A stretch of DNA of 37,163 nucleotides, taken from NCBI GenBank assembly GCA_020628065.1, contig JAHDFR010000032.1, forward strand, positions 1 to 37,163, given 5' to 3'. The position numbers and the translations under genes were made by a program. Below are positions 1-8,100 of this stretch, in pieces. The notes under the pieces are model-generated. The model did no database searches. It was not told the DNA's origin and was given only the letters and a program-made list of their open reading frames with translations. This DNA comes from Acidimicrobiales bacterium. Lineage in GTDB: Bacteria; Actinomycetota; Acidimicrobiia; Acidimicrobiales; SZUA-35. Within the stretch, counting starts at the first letter, position 1. Every line of letters starts with the position of its first letter.

Positions 1-70
1 CCGTACTGGACTTGAACCAGTGACCTCTCGCGTGTGAGGCGAGCGCTCTAGCCAGCTGAGCTAACGGTCC
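1..70 (-). tRNA. tRNA-Val (CAC), 3' end cut by window edge
   Basis: Read on the minus strand, the segment begins GGACCGT, has a D-arm with the usual AGCTCAGCTGG core, an anticodon stem CTCGC/GCGAG enclosing the 7-base loop CTCACAC, and a T-arm containing GGTTCAAGTCC. The middle of the anticodon loop reads CAC, which decodes GUG valine codons. The 5' acceptor strand pairs with the ACGG visible at the window start. The last three acceptor bases, the discriminator and any CCA lie outside the window. GTG valine codons and GTG starts are common in the genes nearby. Confidence 0.93.
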
Positions 71-215
71 GAATTGAGAGCACCAGCTTACCTTTCACCA
101 ACCGGATTGCGCCCCGGTGAGCCCGGCCGGACCTGGAATGTCCACCCCTCTACCGGCGGTTACTGTTGGGCTCGCACGACCACGTGAAAGTTACAAGCGA
201 AAGTGAAGGCAGTTC

Positions 216-644
216 ATGGCCAAAGTCACCGCAGAACTCATTGACGGATACCAGGTTGACATAACCAACGGGACTCACACCTGGCGTGCGGATGAGCCGC
301 TCGACCTCGGAGGCGACGACACCGGCCCCAACCCCTACGACCTTCTACTTGGCTCACTGGCCTCCTGCACCACCATCACGTTGACCATGTACGCCAAACG
401 TAAAGGCATCGACATCACCTCGCTGTCGGTTTCCTACAGTCACGAGAGGGTGCACGCCAAAGACTGCGAGCAGTGCGACGACAGCCACTCCGGGATGGTT
501 GATCGCATCAACTCCGAGATCTTCATCGACGGAAACTTCGACGAGGAAACCCGCACTCGACTGACCGACATCGCTCAGCGTTGCCCGGTGCACAAGACCC
601 TGGCCAACGGCGTGGTGTTCGACGAGACCATATACGCCGGCTGA
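216..644 (+). CDS. OsmC family protein (YhfA-like peroxidase fold)
   Basis: This 142-residue protein has the length and pattern of the OsmC/YhfA family, cytoplasmic proteins many of which reduce organic hydroperoxides with two cysteines. The two family cysteines are visible: C51 in the ASCTTITL helix and C123 in QRCPVHKTL. A CxxC pair at C84 and C87 sits in the loop where YhfA-type members often carry a similar Cys-rich insertion. The N-terminal half contains the family's GPNPYDLLLGSLASC segment. The ATG start is supported by GAAGG at 205-209 with 6 bases of spacing. It lies upstream of, but not obviously cotranscribed with, the exported dioxygenase-like gene. Substrate is not predictable; some members are not peroxidases. 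Confidence 0.9.
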   Translation: MAKVTAELIDGYQVDITNGTHTWRADEPLDLGGDDTGPNPYDLLLGSLASCTTITLTMYAKRKGIDITSLSVSYSHERVHAKDCEQCDDSHSGMVDRINSEIFIDGNFDEETRTRLTDIAQRCPVHKTLANGVVFDETIYAG

Positions 645-705
645 CGACAAGCGAACCGCCGGATTCCGCCTCGCTTTAACCTGGCCATAATCTGCATGTG
701 GCAAA

Positions 706-1539
706 GTGAGCGTTATGTCTTCGCCTGCCATGCCCCGGAAGCTGGATCGTCGGACCTTCCTGCTCGGAGTCTGCGCCACCGCCATCGCTGCCTGCACCGA
801 ATCCGGCAACGCGGTCGGTGACCAGCCGACCACCGCAGAAACCTTGACATCCAACGACACGAGTACGACGGGAACGAGCGCGCCCGAAGGCACCTTGGTG
901 GAGCCAACCGCAGGCACCGAGATCCCAGCACTGGACGCTGCCCAATTCGACGAGGTCGCCATATGTCGGATGACACCGGAGTCAACCACCGGGCCTTTCC
1001 CGTCCCTTGAACTGCTCGATCGTCGAGACATCCACGAGGGATATCCCGGCCATCCTCTCCGACTGGGAGTCCGAGTGGTCGACGCCGAATGTCAGCCGGT
1101 GCCCGGCGCCCAGGTGGAGGTCTGGCACACCGACGCCTCCGGTGACTACTCCAGCTACACCGACGACGGCTCGGGCAAAGACGAGGGAGAAGGCTCCACT
1201 TTCTGCCGGGGAATGCAGGAAAGCGACGAGAACGGCATCGTCGAGTTTCAGACCATCTACCCGGGGTGGTACGAGGGGCGAGCCGTACACATCCACTCCG
1301 CCGTGTGGCTGGACGGGCAAAGAACCCACACCGGCCAGCTGTACTTCGACGAGGCCTACACCGAATCGGTCTACGCCACAGGCGAGTACACCCAGTTCGG
1401 GCTGCCGGATACGCCTTGGTCGCAGGACGGCCTGATAGGCGAAGCTGACAACGACGGCACAGCCATCGCTTTAGGGGCAGCCGAAACCTACAACGGGCCG
1501 GGAACCCTGGGCCTGGCCAACCTCACCATCGAGGCCTAA
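706..1539 (+). CDS. Exported intradiol ring-cleavage dioxygenase-like lipoprotein
   Basis: The protein resembles the protocatechuate 3,4-dioxygenase beta/catechol 1,2-dioxygenase superfamily, non-heme Fe(III) enzymes that split catechols between the hydroxyls. Residues 9-30 form a Tat-like lipoprotein signal: twin arginines in RKLDRRTFLLG, then a hydrophobic stretch ending in the lipobox IAAC (C30). A Thr/Ser-rich linker (about 40-75) precedes the catalytic domain (about 90-265). The four expected iron ligands can be placed as Y148 (in ASGDY), Y189 (in YPGWYEGR), H195 and H197 (in AVHIH). Membrane-anchored versions of this fold are common in actinobacteria and generally lack an assigned substrate. 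The start is uncertain: GTG at 706, ATG at 715 or ATG at 730 all keep the signal peptide. No aromatic pathway genes are nearby, so catabolism of catechols is not implied. Confidence 0.88.
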   Translation: MSVMSSPAMPRKLDRRTFLLGVCATAIAACTESGNAVGDQPTTAETLTSNDTSTTGTSAPEGTLVEPTAGTEIPALDAAQFDEVAICRMTPESTTGPFPSLELLDRRDIHEGYPGHPLRLGVRVVDAECQPVPGAQVEVWHTDASGDYSSYTDDGSGKDEGEGSTFCRGMQESDENGIVEFQTIYPGWYEGRAVHIHSAVWLDGQRTHTGQLYFDEAYTESVYATGEYTQFGLPDTPWSQDGLIGEADNDGTAIALGAAETYNGPGTLGLANLTIEA

Positions 1540-1563
1540 ACCGCCTCAACCGCCCGAAGATGG

Positions 1564-2154
1564 CTACTCTTCGTCGACGCCCATCTGGCAGCGAACATAC
1601 AGCTTGGACGTCGGGTCCAGACTGTCGTGGCCGTGCCACTCGCTGTCCGACATCTCAGCTTCAATCTCCGACTTGATGGCCGCATCCTGATGATCGATGT
1701 AGAGCTTCCCGGCCAGATGATCGGCCTCATGCTGGAAACAGCGGGAACGAAGGCCCTCGCCCTCGTACACAATCTCGTTGCCGTGCTTGTCCTGGCCGCG
1801 CACCCGACACCGATCGAACCGCACAGTGTCCAGGTCGAACCCAGGCAGGGACAAACACCCCTCGGATCCGGACTGAAAGTCCATACCGATGCGCTCGATC
1901 ACCGGGTTGATCACATGCCCAACCAGTCCGTCGCGGCAGTCGAATACAAACGCGCTCTCGGATCGGCCGATCTGATTGGCAGCCAGACCAACACCAATCT
2001 CAATCGAGTACATGGTGTCAAACAACTGATCAATCAACGCCTCGGTCGACTTGTCGAACACAGTGATCGGTGTGGCGGCTTGCCGAAGAATCGGATTGCC
2101 CCACAACGTGATCACTTTCGGGCTGCGCCCGGGCAAAGAGAGTTTCTTGATCAC
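1564..2154 (-). CDS. def: Peptide deformylase
   Basis: This enzyme removes the N-formyl group from nascent proteins in the cytoplasm. All three deformylase motifs are present: GVGLAANQ at 54-61, EGCLS at 98-102 (metal ligand C100) and HEADH at 142-146 (metal ligands H142 and H146, catalytic E143). At 196 residues it is in the normal range, with an acidic C-terminal tail after about residue 165. The chosen GTG start at 2154 gives a normal N-terminus; no strong ribosome site is visible. It is last in a minus-strand run, 23 bases after the methyltransferase stop, and is probably cotranscribed with it and the J-domain gene. Confidence 0.95.
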   Translation of the reverse strand: MIKKLSLPGRSPKVITLWGNPILRQAATPITVFDKSTEALIDQLFDTMYSIEIGVGLAANQIGRSESAFVFDCRDGLVGHVINPVIERIGMDFQSGSEGCLSLPGFDLDTVRFDRCRVRGQDKHGNEIVYEGEGLRSRCFQHEADHLAGKLYIDHQDAAIKSEIEAEMSDSEWHGHDSLDPTSKLYVRCQMGVDEE

Positions 2155-2177
2155 AGTGTGAGAGCCTACAAGTGTCG

Positions 2178-2852
2178 TCAGCGTCTGCGGGCCACAACCA
2201 CGTGGTCAATGGCTTGAACCTGCTTCTCAGAGCCGTCGCCCGCCTGAATGGAAACATCCCGGTAAACCAGCTCGGCCCGGATCACATCGAGCCCGGCCAC
2301 GGTCAAAAGCTCCCGCTGCTCATCCGGGGTGGTCAGCAACTCCGGATTCTGGGGACCGCCGTGGCCATGGTCAATGTTCGATCTGTCGTGGCCAACGACA
2401 ACAAAGACACCACCGTCGGCCACGGCGGCGGCGCATCGCTTGAGGAATGGCAGGCGCTGATCCGGCCCCCAGTGCAGGTACACGTGGGCCACCAAATCCC
2501 ACGCTCGAGTGCCGAGATCCCAGGTTTCCAGGTCGGCCACCAGCCAGTCAACGACGATGCCGCGCTCCACCGCGCCCGCCCGGCCACGCTCCACTCCGAC
2601 CGAGGAGAAATCGACGGCGGTGACATTCCACCCCCGCTCGGCCAGCCACACGGCGTTGCGCCCCTCGCCGCAGGCCAAGTCGAGGGCCTTCCGGCCAGAG
2701 GCATCGGATGTCTTTTCGACATCGGCGACAGCGTCGGCGAAGAAGTGGTTGGGTTCCACGCTCCATTGCCGGCCTTCGCCATACCGGCCATCCCAGTCGG
2801 TGGCTGTCATCACGCTGGATCGACCGACCTTGTGACCGGACTCAGCTGCCAT
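2178..2852 (-). CDS. Class I SAM-dependent methyltransferase
   Basis: This 224-residue protein has a Rossmann methyltransferase fold. The SAM-binding motif I is visible as ALDLACGEGRNAVWLAERG, followed by an acidic residue ending strand beta-2 (VTAVDFS) and motif VADLETWD. A later hydrophobic strand GGVFVVVGHD fits the core sheet. It resembles the TehB/thiopurine-type group of small cytoplasmic methyltransferases, but the substrate cannot be read from the sequence. The ATG at 2852 overlaps the stop of the upstream J-domain gene in a TGATG arrangement, so translation is likely coupled. An in-frame TTG one codon upstream is less likely, and M16 (before TATDWDGRY) is a possible internal start. 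Confidence 0.85.
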   Translation of the reverse strand: MAAESGHKVGRSSVMTATDWDGRYGEGRQWSVEPNHFFADAVADVEKTSDASGRKALDLACGEGRNAVWLAERGWNVTAVDFSSVGVERGRAGAVERGIVVDWLVADLETWDLGTRAWDLVAHVYLHWGPDQRLPFLKRCAAAVADGGVFVVVGHDRSNIDHGHGGPQNPELLTTPDEQRELLTVAGLDVIRAELVYRDVSIQAGDGSEKQVQAIDHVVVARRR

Positions 2853-3541
2853 CAAACAGCCGCCAAACAGACAAAGACCCCATTGGTCAGTTCAATCTCA
2901 GTGCGGGTTGCAGTCGGGCACACACCGTCGCCCAGGTGGGCACCAATGACCTGACCATCGGCGTTGGCTGTACAGGGCACCTCCAACAGCGCTGGACCGG
3001 AGATTACATCAACGCAGTCGTTGGCTTCGATACCACTACCCAATGAGGGGCCGGCCATGGTGGTCGGGGTTGAACCCCTGACCTGGTCGCTGGCGTAGGC
3101 GGTGAAAACGAAGATGCCGATAAGCAGCGTGAGCACGGCAGCAACCGGGAACACACGGATGGCGATAGAGCTGCGGTTCGAAATGTCATCGAGTTGGGCT
3201 TGCCGGCGAGCAGCAAGAAAATCCGGATCCAACAGACGCGGATCGATGCGAGTGACGCCGTCGTCGACACGAACCCCGTTTACCGGGGCGTCGAACGACG
3301 CTCGACCGTCCAACTCACGGTCATAGGTTCGGCGACGTTCGCTGTCGCCCAAGACTTCCCAAGCCTGGTTGACCCGACGCATGGCCCGCTCAGCCCGCTC
3401 TGCGTCCTCCTCGCTACGACCGACGAACCGATCGGGGTGCCACTTGCGGGCTGCAGCTACGTAAGCCCGGCGGACCTCGTCCTGGGCGGCGCTGCGACCA
3501 ACACCGAGAATCTCATAGTGAGTCCGTGTCTTGCCGGCCAT
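2852..3541 (-). CDS. Membrane-anchored J-domain protein
   Basis: Residues about 7-76 form a J domain, the module that stimulates Hsp70 ATPase, with the required HPD triad at 35-37 and the QAWEVLGD helix IV segment. It is not a true DnaJ: there is no Gly/Phe region or zinc-finger domain. A linker is followed by one transmembrane helix at about 126-150. The roughly 75-residue C-terminal part contains four cysteines (in NDC, VPC, GVC and FVC), which could form two disulfides outside the cell. This layout suggests a cytoplasmic chaperone-recruiting head tethered to an extracytoplasmic domain. The ATG at 3541 is chosen; GTG at 3553 in the same frame is an alternative. A perfect 7-bp inverted repeat at 3553-3569 lies just upstream. 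The stop overlaps the methyltransferase start. Confidence 0.85.
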   Translation of the reverse strand: MAGKTRTHYEILGVGRSAAQDEVRRAYVAAARKWHPDRFVGRSEEDAERAERAMRRVNQAWEVLGDSERRRTYDRELDGRASFDAPVNGVRVDDGVTRIDPRLLDPDFLAARRQAQLDDISNRSSIAIRVFPVAAVLTLLIGIFVFTAYASDQVRGSTPTTMAGPSLGSGIEANDCVDVISGPALLEVPCTANADGQVIGAHLGDGVCPTATRTEIELTNGVFVCLAAV

Positions 3542-3729
3542 TAGTTGCGACACCAGCCGAAGCGGCTGGGTCGCCCGGCCGAGTCACTACGTTGACAAAC
3601 GCCACAGACGGCAACGAAAAACACCAACCCAGCTTACCGGCGGGTGTCTACACCAACGGCCTCCAAGGACGAGGCGGAACGCCCGAAGTCCTGCGCTCGG
3701 CAGGCACCGTTCAGTCAGTGCTTGGCCGA

Positions 3730-4458
3730 CTAATCGAGACGGCGAATACGTTCGGCCAGCCCGGCCGCAGTGGACACCACCGGTGGCCAATGTCCGGCCG
3801 ACAGGGCGTAGGCGCTGGCCAACACGCAGGTGATGACTGTCAGACTCCGAACCATCGTGACGAGGCCAAGCAGAGCAAGACCAAATGACGTCTCCGGGTT
3901 CCAAGCCAGCCAACCGACCGTCAGCTCAACAACCAAGGCGAACGAAAATCCGGCCAGCGGCTGAGCAGCGGCCAAAGACGTCGAAGCCAACCAGCGAGCC
4001 AAACTACAACCGGCCACGAGAGCGCCGCAGGCGACAACAAACTGCGACCCTCCACGCAAAGGGCCTTCGAATAGCGCAAAAGGCGCCACGACAGCAGCCA
4101 CGATCAGTCCGGCTGCATGAAGACGCCAGCCCAAGGCGTCCTCTCCCAGAGAACGCAACGACGGCAGACTGGCACCCGAGCGGACAAGCCAAAGGGCGCC
4201 CACCAGGAGAGTGAACACCCCAAGGGTCGAAAAAAGAGCACGCGTGAACGTCATGGACTCTTGAAAGTCGATCAGGGATGATGAGCCTCTCAGCAGCCCG
4301 GTCGAGGCCACGAACATCGCCGCTGCCGGTCCGGCCCACAGCAGGATGAGAAAACGAACGGCTTCGGCAACCCCGAAGTTTCGAGTCCACTCTTCAATTG
4401 CACACCCGGGGTCGACTCGAGCCGTCGACTCCCTGACTTCACCACTTTTATTCGCCAC
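3730..4458 (-). CDS. Polytopic membrane protein of unknown function
   Basis: I do not recognise this 242-residue protein. It has about six hydrophobic segments long enough to cross the membrane, including residues about 35-54, 74-92 and 112-130, then three more toward the C-terminus. Short charged loops separate them, and a soluble 33-residue N-terminus precedes the first. No catalytic motif, signal peptide or transporter signature is visible. It sits 81 bases downstream of menA on the same strand, so it may share the murF-menA transcript. The GTG start at 4458 is the first available in frame and has no clear ribosome site. The opposite strand here has open frames, but the membrane-segment pattern and neighbouring operon direction favour the minus strand. 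Confidence 0.7.
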   Translation of the reverse strand: MANKSGEVRESTARVDPGCAIEEWTRNFGVAEAVRFLILLWAGPAAAMFVASTGLLRGSSSLIDFQESMTFTRALFSTLGVFTLLVGALWLVRSGASLPSLRSLGEDALGWRLHAAGLIVAAVVAPFALFEGPLRGGSQFVVACGALVAGCSLARWLASTSLAAAQPLAGFSFALVVELTVGWLAWNPETSFGLALLGLVTMVRSLTVITCVLASAYALSAGHWPPVVSTAAGLAERIRRLD

Positions 4459-4539
4459 TGCATTGCAATCGGCTATTGATTGAGGCGCTTTATATCAAAT
4501 CCATGTCGATCGAGCGGCGAAGGCGGTCGATCGACGGAG

Positions 4540-5412
4540 TCACGACAAAAAGATGCCAACCGCCAGCAGCCCACCGGCCACTAGTTGGACTCGGCCGGTC
4601 ATCCCCAGCGCAACAATCAGATCTCGCCCAGCAGCACCCCGCAGCACAGTCCGTGCTGGCTCAGCAGCCAACAAAACCCCAACCAGGGCGATGAACGACA
4701 AGGGAGCGTGCAAAGAACACAAGCCGATGAACACTCCGACCAGGACCATTAGTCCCACATAGAACCGTCGGGTCGACCGGTCCCCCATTCTCACCGCCAG
4801 CGTCCGCTTGCCCGCTGGACCATCAGTGGGAATGTCCCGAAGGTTGTTGATCACCAGCAATGCCACAGCCAACAGGCCGACCGGCACCGAAGCCAGGAAG
4901 CTAAAGCCGGACAGCGACTCGGTGTGCACGTAGGTGGAACCAACGGTAGCCACAACACCGAAGAACACGAAAACAAAGACTTCTCCGAGGCCGTAATAGC
5001 CGTAGGGCCTCGGCCCACCGGTATACGCCCAGCCGGCCAGCATTGAAACGGCACCTACCGCGATGAGCTCAGGGCCCACTGCCAGGGCCAGCAGCAGACC
5101 GGCCACGCCCGCAACGGCGAAGCAGATCACAGCGGCCACCTTCACGTCTCTCGACGAAACCAGGCCGCCGCCGACCAGGCGAGCGGGTCCCAACCGATCG
5201 CTATCGGTTCCCCGATCGCCGTCGGCATAGTCATTGACGAAGTTGGTTGCCACCTGCAAGGCAAGCGACACCACAAGCGCGGCCAACGCTCGCCACCAGA
5301 TAATCGAGACGCCTTCGACCTGAGTAACTGCCGCGGTGCCAACGGCCACCGGAACAACAGCGGCGGGAAGTGTCCGGAGCCGAGCTCCCTGGACCCAATG
5401 TGAGAGGTTCAT
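4540..5412 (-). CDS. menA: 1,4-dihydroxy-2-naphthoate polyprenyltransferase
   Basis: MenA attaches the polyprenyl tail to 1,4-dihydroxy-2-naphthoate in the membrane, giving demethylmenaquinone. This 290-residue protein has the UbiA-family layout of about eight to nine transmembrane helices. The two Asp-rich motifs that bind Mg2+ and the prenyl diphosphate are visible: NDYADGDRGTD in the N-terminal third, and NNLRDIPTD in the middle. The first is typical of MenA rather than UbiA or chlorophyll synthases. The ATG start lies 34 bases after the murF stop, so the two are probably cotranscribed. Presence of menA implies a menaquinone-based respiratory chain. No other men gene is in the window. Confidence 0.93.
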   Translation of the reverse strand: MNLSHWVQGARLRTLPAAVVPVAVGTAAVTQVEGVSIIWWRALAALVVSLALQVATNFVNDYADGDRGTDSDRLGPARLVGGGLVSSRDVKVAAVICFAVAGVAGLLLALAVGPELIAVGAVSMLAGWAYTGGPRPYGYYGLGEVFVFVFFGVVATVGSTYVHTESLSGFSFLASVPVGLLAVALLVINNLRDIPTDGPAGKRTLAVRMGDRSTRRFYVGLMVLVGVFIGLCSLHAPLSFIALVGVLLAAEPARTVLRGAAGRDLIVALGMTGRVQLVAGGLLAVGIFLS

Positions 5413-5446
5413 CGGCCCGCCAGTGTAGTGGCCTAACTCGACCCCG

Positions 5447-6811
5447 CTAGCCCTTGACCAACAGCTCGGCCAGTCGCTCGAGGCCCGCGACCCGGCTGGC
5501 TTTGACCATCACGGCGGTTCCTTCAGCGACCTTGCCGACAGCGACTACTGCATCGGCGATGTCGTCGACGTGGCGAACCGAGTCACCATAGGCCCCCGAA
5601 GCCACGGCGATGACCTCGATACCGGCCTCGGTTGCCTCCCGAGCGATTGCCAGATGCTCTCGGTCGCCCTCATCCCCGAGCTCGGCCATCTCGCCGATCA
5701 CGGCCACACGCCTATCGGCCTCAACCGCCAGCAGGGCATCAAGAGCAGCCCGCATAGACGTCGGGTTGGCGTTGTAGGCGTCGTTGATGACAACGCCCCC
5801 GGCGGTAGACCGGTCGACTTCCATCCGCCACGGCGACAGATCCCCGTGAGCCACCTGGCGACAGGCGTCATCGAAGCCCACCCCGGCGGCAACCGCCGCC
5901 GCCACTGCAGTAGTGGCGTTCACGGCCATGTGAGCGCCGCGTGCACCGAGCGTCACCGAGTTCCAACTGTCCCCATGGGTGATGACAAACGTCGGGCGAA
6001 GCTCGGCGTCCAAGGTCACGTCGGAAACAACGAAGTCCGGTCGAGGTGAGGCCTCGGCACCGGATCCAACAGTGACGCGCCGAGCGTGAGTTCGGCTACT
6101 CATGGCCAGAACGTACTCATTGTCGGCATTCAGGACAGCGGTTCCGTCGCCAGGCAGCGACTCAATCAGCTCACCCTTGCCACGGGCGACCTCTTCGATC
6201 GAGCCGAACAGCTCGGAGTGAACCAGCGCCACGCTGGTCACCACCCCAACAGTCGGAGAGGCAATCTCGCACAGGTACTTGATGTGGCCTATCCCACGAG
6301 CACCCATCTCAACCACGACCACATCAACATCATCAGGACTATTGACGAGCGTCAGGGGTACACCGATCTCATTGTTGAAGGACTTGGACGCGGCCCACAC
6401 CGTCGCAAACGGCGGCCCGCTGCAGGCAGCCTTCGTCAGGTCCTTGACCGATGTCTTACCGACGCTACCGGTGATGCCTATCACCGGCCCCGACATTCTG
6501 GATCGCGCCCGTTTGCCCAGCCCCACCAGTGCCGCCTCGGTGTCCGCCACCCGGACCACAGCCACTCCGGCGGGGAGCGACTCCAGATCGTCGTCGCTCA
6601 ACAATCGGCTGACAACAACCGCAGAGGCGCCGGCATCAACCGCTGCCGGTACGAAGTCGTGACCGTCCCGCTCGGCTACCAGAGCGAAAAAGATCGAACC
6701 GGGTTGAAGCTCACGGCTGTCGATACCGGCACCGTCGACCACCACATCGACGTCACCCCGGTCGAGATGGCCGTCCATGGCGTCAACCAGCTCACCTACG
6801 GAGAAGCGCAT
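5447..6811 (-). CDS. murF: UDP-MurNAc-tripeptide--D-alanyl-D-alanine ligase
   Basis: MurF adds D-Ala-D-Ala to UDP-MurNAc-tripeptide, the last cytoplasmic step of the peptidoglycan nucleotide precursor. The 454-residue length is normal. An N-terminal substrate domain (DSRELQPGSIFFAL) leads into the ATP-binding P-loop GITGSVGKTS at 112-121. The central Mur-ligase domain contains VVEMGARGIGHI, and the C-terminal domain begins near DAYNANPTSM, a MurF hallmark. ddl, whose product makes the D-Ala-D-Ala substrate, diverges from it across 147 bases, which suggests a shared regulatory region. The ATG start has no obvious ribosome site. Confidence 0.96.
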   Translation of the reverse strand: MRFSVGELVDAMDGHLDRGDVDVVVDGAGIDSRELQPGSIFFALVAERDGHDFVPAAVDAGASAVVVSRLLSDDDLESLPAGVAVVRVADTEAALVGLGKRARSRMSGPVIGITGSVGKTSVKDLTKAACSGPPFATVWAASKSFNNEIGVPLTLVNSPDDVDVVVVEMGARGIGHIKYLCEIASPTVGVVTSVALVHSELFGSIEEVARGKGELIESLPGDGTAVLNADNEYVLAMSSRTHARRVTVGSGAEASPRPDFVVSDVTLDAELRPTFVITHGDSWNSVTLGARGAHMAVNATTAVAAAVAAGVGFDDACRQVAHGDLSPWRMEVDRSTAGGVVINDAYNANPTSMRAALDALLAVEADRRVAVIGEMAELGDEGDREHLAIAREATEAGIEVIAVASGAYGDSVRHVDDIADAVVAVGKVAEGTAVMVKASRVAGLERLAELLVKG

Positions 6812-6918
6812 GGATACTGTCTAGCTCAAGCTCAAGCCGATCACTCGGACCCCCCCTAGACCACCCAGACAAAACGGGAAGGCGGGCCAAAAACGCCAGA
6901 CTGCTCGATTGCATCTCA

Positions 6919-6958
6919 TTGACCCCACGGCCGACGGCGCGACTATTAGTCTGAGTCC
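6919..6958 (+). promoter_or_regulatory. Candidate ddl promoter with little or no leader
   Basis: A TTGACC at 6919-6924 matches a -35 element, and an AT-rich ACTATTAG at 6942-6949 lies 17 to 19 bases later, in the -10 position. The GTG start of ddl follows only about 10 bases after it, and no ribosome-binding sequence precedes the start. Together this suggests a leaderless or very short-leader transcript, common in actinobacteria. The -10 match is imperfect. Confidence 0.35.
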
Positions 6959-8056
6959 GTGGCTACCAACGAACGCCCCATCCGACTCCTGGTCCTCTTC
7001 GGCGGCCAATCAGCCGAACACGACGTTTCCTGCATGACGGCAGCCCACGTCCTGGCTGCCGCAGACCGGTCTCGCTATCAGATCGAGACCATCGGCATAA
7101 CCCGCGAAGGCCAGTTCGTGGCCGTCGACGGATTGGCCGAAATCGAGCCTGGTGCCGAGGTAAAAGCCCTTGAACCCGTCGGGGCGACAACTCAACTCGG
7201 AGCGCGCCAGCTAACAGCCGGCGGCAACGCTCCCTCGCAACAGGTGGTGGTCCTTCCCCTGCTACACGGACCAATGGGCGAGGATGGGACCGTCCAAGGA
7301 CTGTGCGAGCTGGCCAACGTTCCCTATGTAGGAGCGGGAGTGTTGGGCTCAGCGGTATCGATGGACAAAGCCATGGCCAAGACGGTGCTGGAGGCTCACG
7401 GGCTGCCGCAGACCAAGTGGAAGGCCTTCACTGAAGTTGAGGTGGCCAAGAACCCTACTGCGGTAATGGAAAGCGTGGAAGGCGATCTGGGATTCCCGTG
7501 CTTCGTCAAGCCGGCCAACATGGGGTCCTCCGTCGGGGTCAGCAAAGCGGAAACCACGGATGAGCTGGCCGAGGCCCTAGCGACTGCCTTCCGCTACGAC
7601 GAAGTAGTGGTCATTGAGGAAGCGGTTGACGCCAGAGAGATTGAGTTGTCCGTACTGGGCAACGCCGACCTCGAGGTTTCCGTCCCGGGCGAGATAGTGC
7701 CGGGAGCCGACTTCTACAACTACGAGGACAAATACCACGACGGCACGGCGGAGCTGATCATTCCAGCAGAGCTACCCGACGGCGTCGCCGGTCAGTTGCA
7801 GGATCTGGCCAAGCAGGCCTATAGCTGTCTTCGAGTCGAAGGAATGGCCCGGGCCGACTTCCTCTACGAGGAGAACGGACGAGGCCCGCTCATCAACGAG
7901 CTGAACACCATTCCCGGCTTCACGCCCATCTCCATGTATCCCAAACTGTGGGAAGCCAGCGGCTTGTCATACAGCAATCTCATCGACCGACTGGTTGATC
8001 TGGCCATCGAGCGGCATGAACGGCGAGCGGGCAAACGAACCACCGCTCGGTCGTAG
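6959..8056 (+). CDS. ddl: D-alanine--D-alanine ligase
   Basis: Ddl is an ATP-grasp enzyme that condenses two D-alanines in the cytoplasm, supplying the dipeptide used by MurF. The 365-residue protein has the N-terminal LFGGQSAEHDVSC motif, the Gly-rich ATP lid region VKPANMGSSVGVSKA in the middle, and the C-terminal metal- and substrate-binding segment INELNTIPGFTPISMYP. All are at the usual spacing. The conserved EHDVS glutamate that positions the first D-Ala is retained. The GTG start at 6959 has no ribosome site but lies just downstream of a promoter-like element. The C-terminal RRAGKRTTARS tail is basic and looks unstructured. Confidence 0.96.
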   Translation: MATNERPIRLLVLFGGQSAEHDVSCMTAAHVLAAADRSRYQIETIGITREGQFVAVDGLAEIEPGAEVKALEPVGATTQLGARQLTAGGNAPSQQVVVLPLLHGPMGEDGTVQGLCELANVPYVGAGVLGSAVSMDKAMAKTVLEAHGLPQTKWKAFTEVEVAKNPTAVMESVEGDLGFPCFVKPANMGSSVGVSKAETTDELAEALATAFRYDEVVVIEEAVDAREIELSVLGNADLEVSVPGEIVPGADFYNYEDKYHDGTAELIIPAELPDGVAGQLQDLAKQAYSCLRVEGMARADFLYEENGRGPLINELNTIPGFTPISMYPKLWEASGLSYSNLIDRLVDLAIERHERRAGKRTTARS

Positions 8057-8100
8057 CACCCGAGTAGGCCCGGCGGCGCCACGCAGGAGCTCTCGGATGG

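Noticed and set aside
2172-2954. A 260-codon plus-strand open frame
   Set aside because: It is antisense to the methyltransferase and part of the J-domain gene, both with clear family motifs.
3553-3569. Perfect 7-bp inverted repeat CCAGCCG-AAG-CGGCTGG upstream of the J-domain gene
   Set aside because: It could be a terminator or attenuator, but there is no U-run, it abuts the next start codon, and such short GC repeats are frequent here by chance.
3570-3729. Intergenic stretch between the membrane protein and J-domain genes
   Set aside because: Small frames exist on both strands but none has a ribosome site or family motif; I see no RNA gene.
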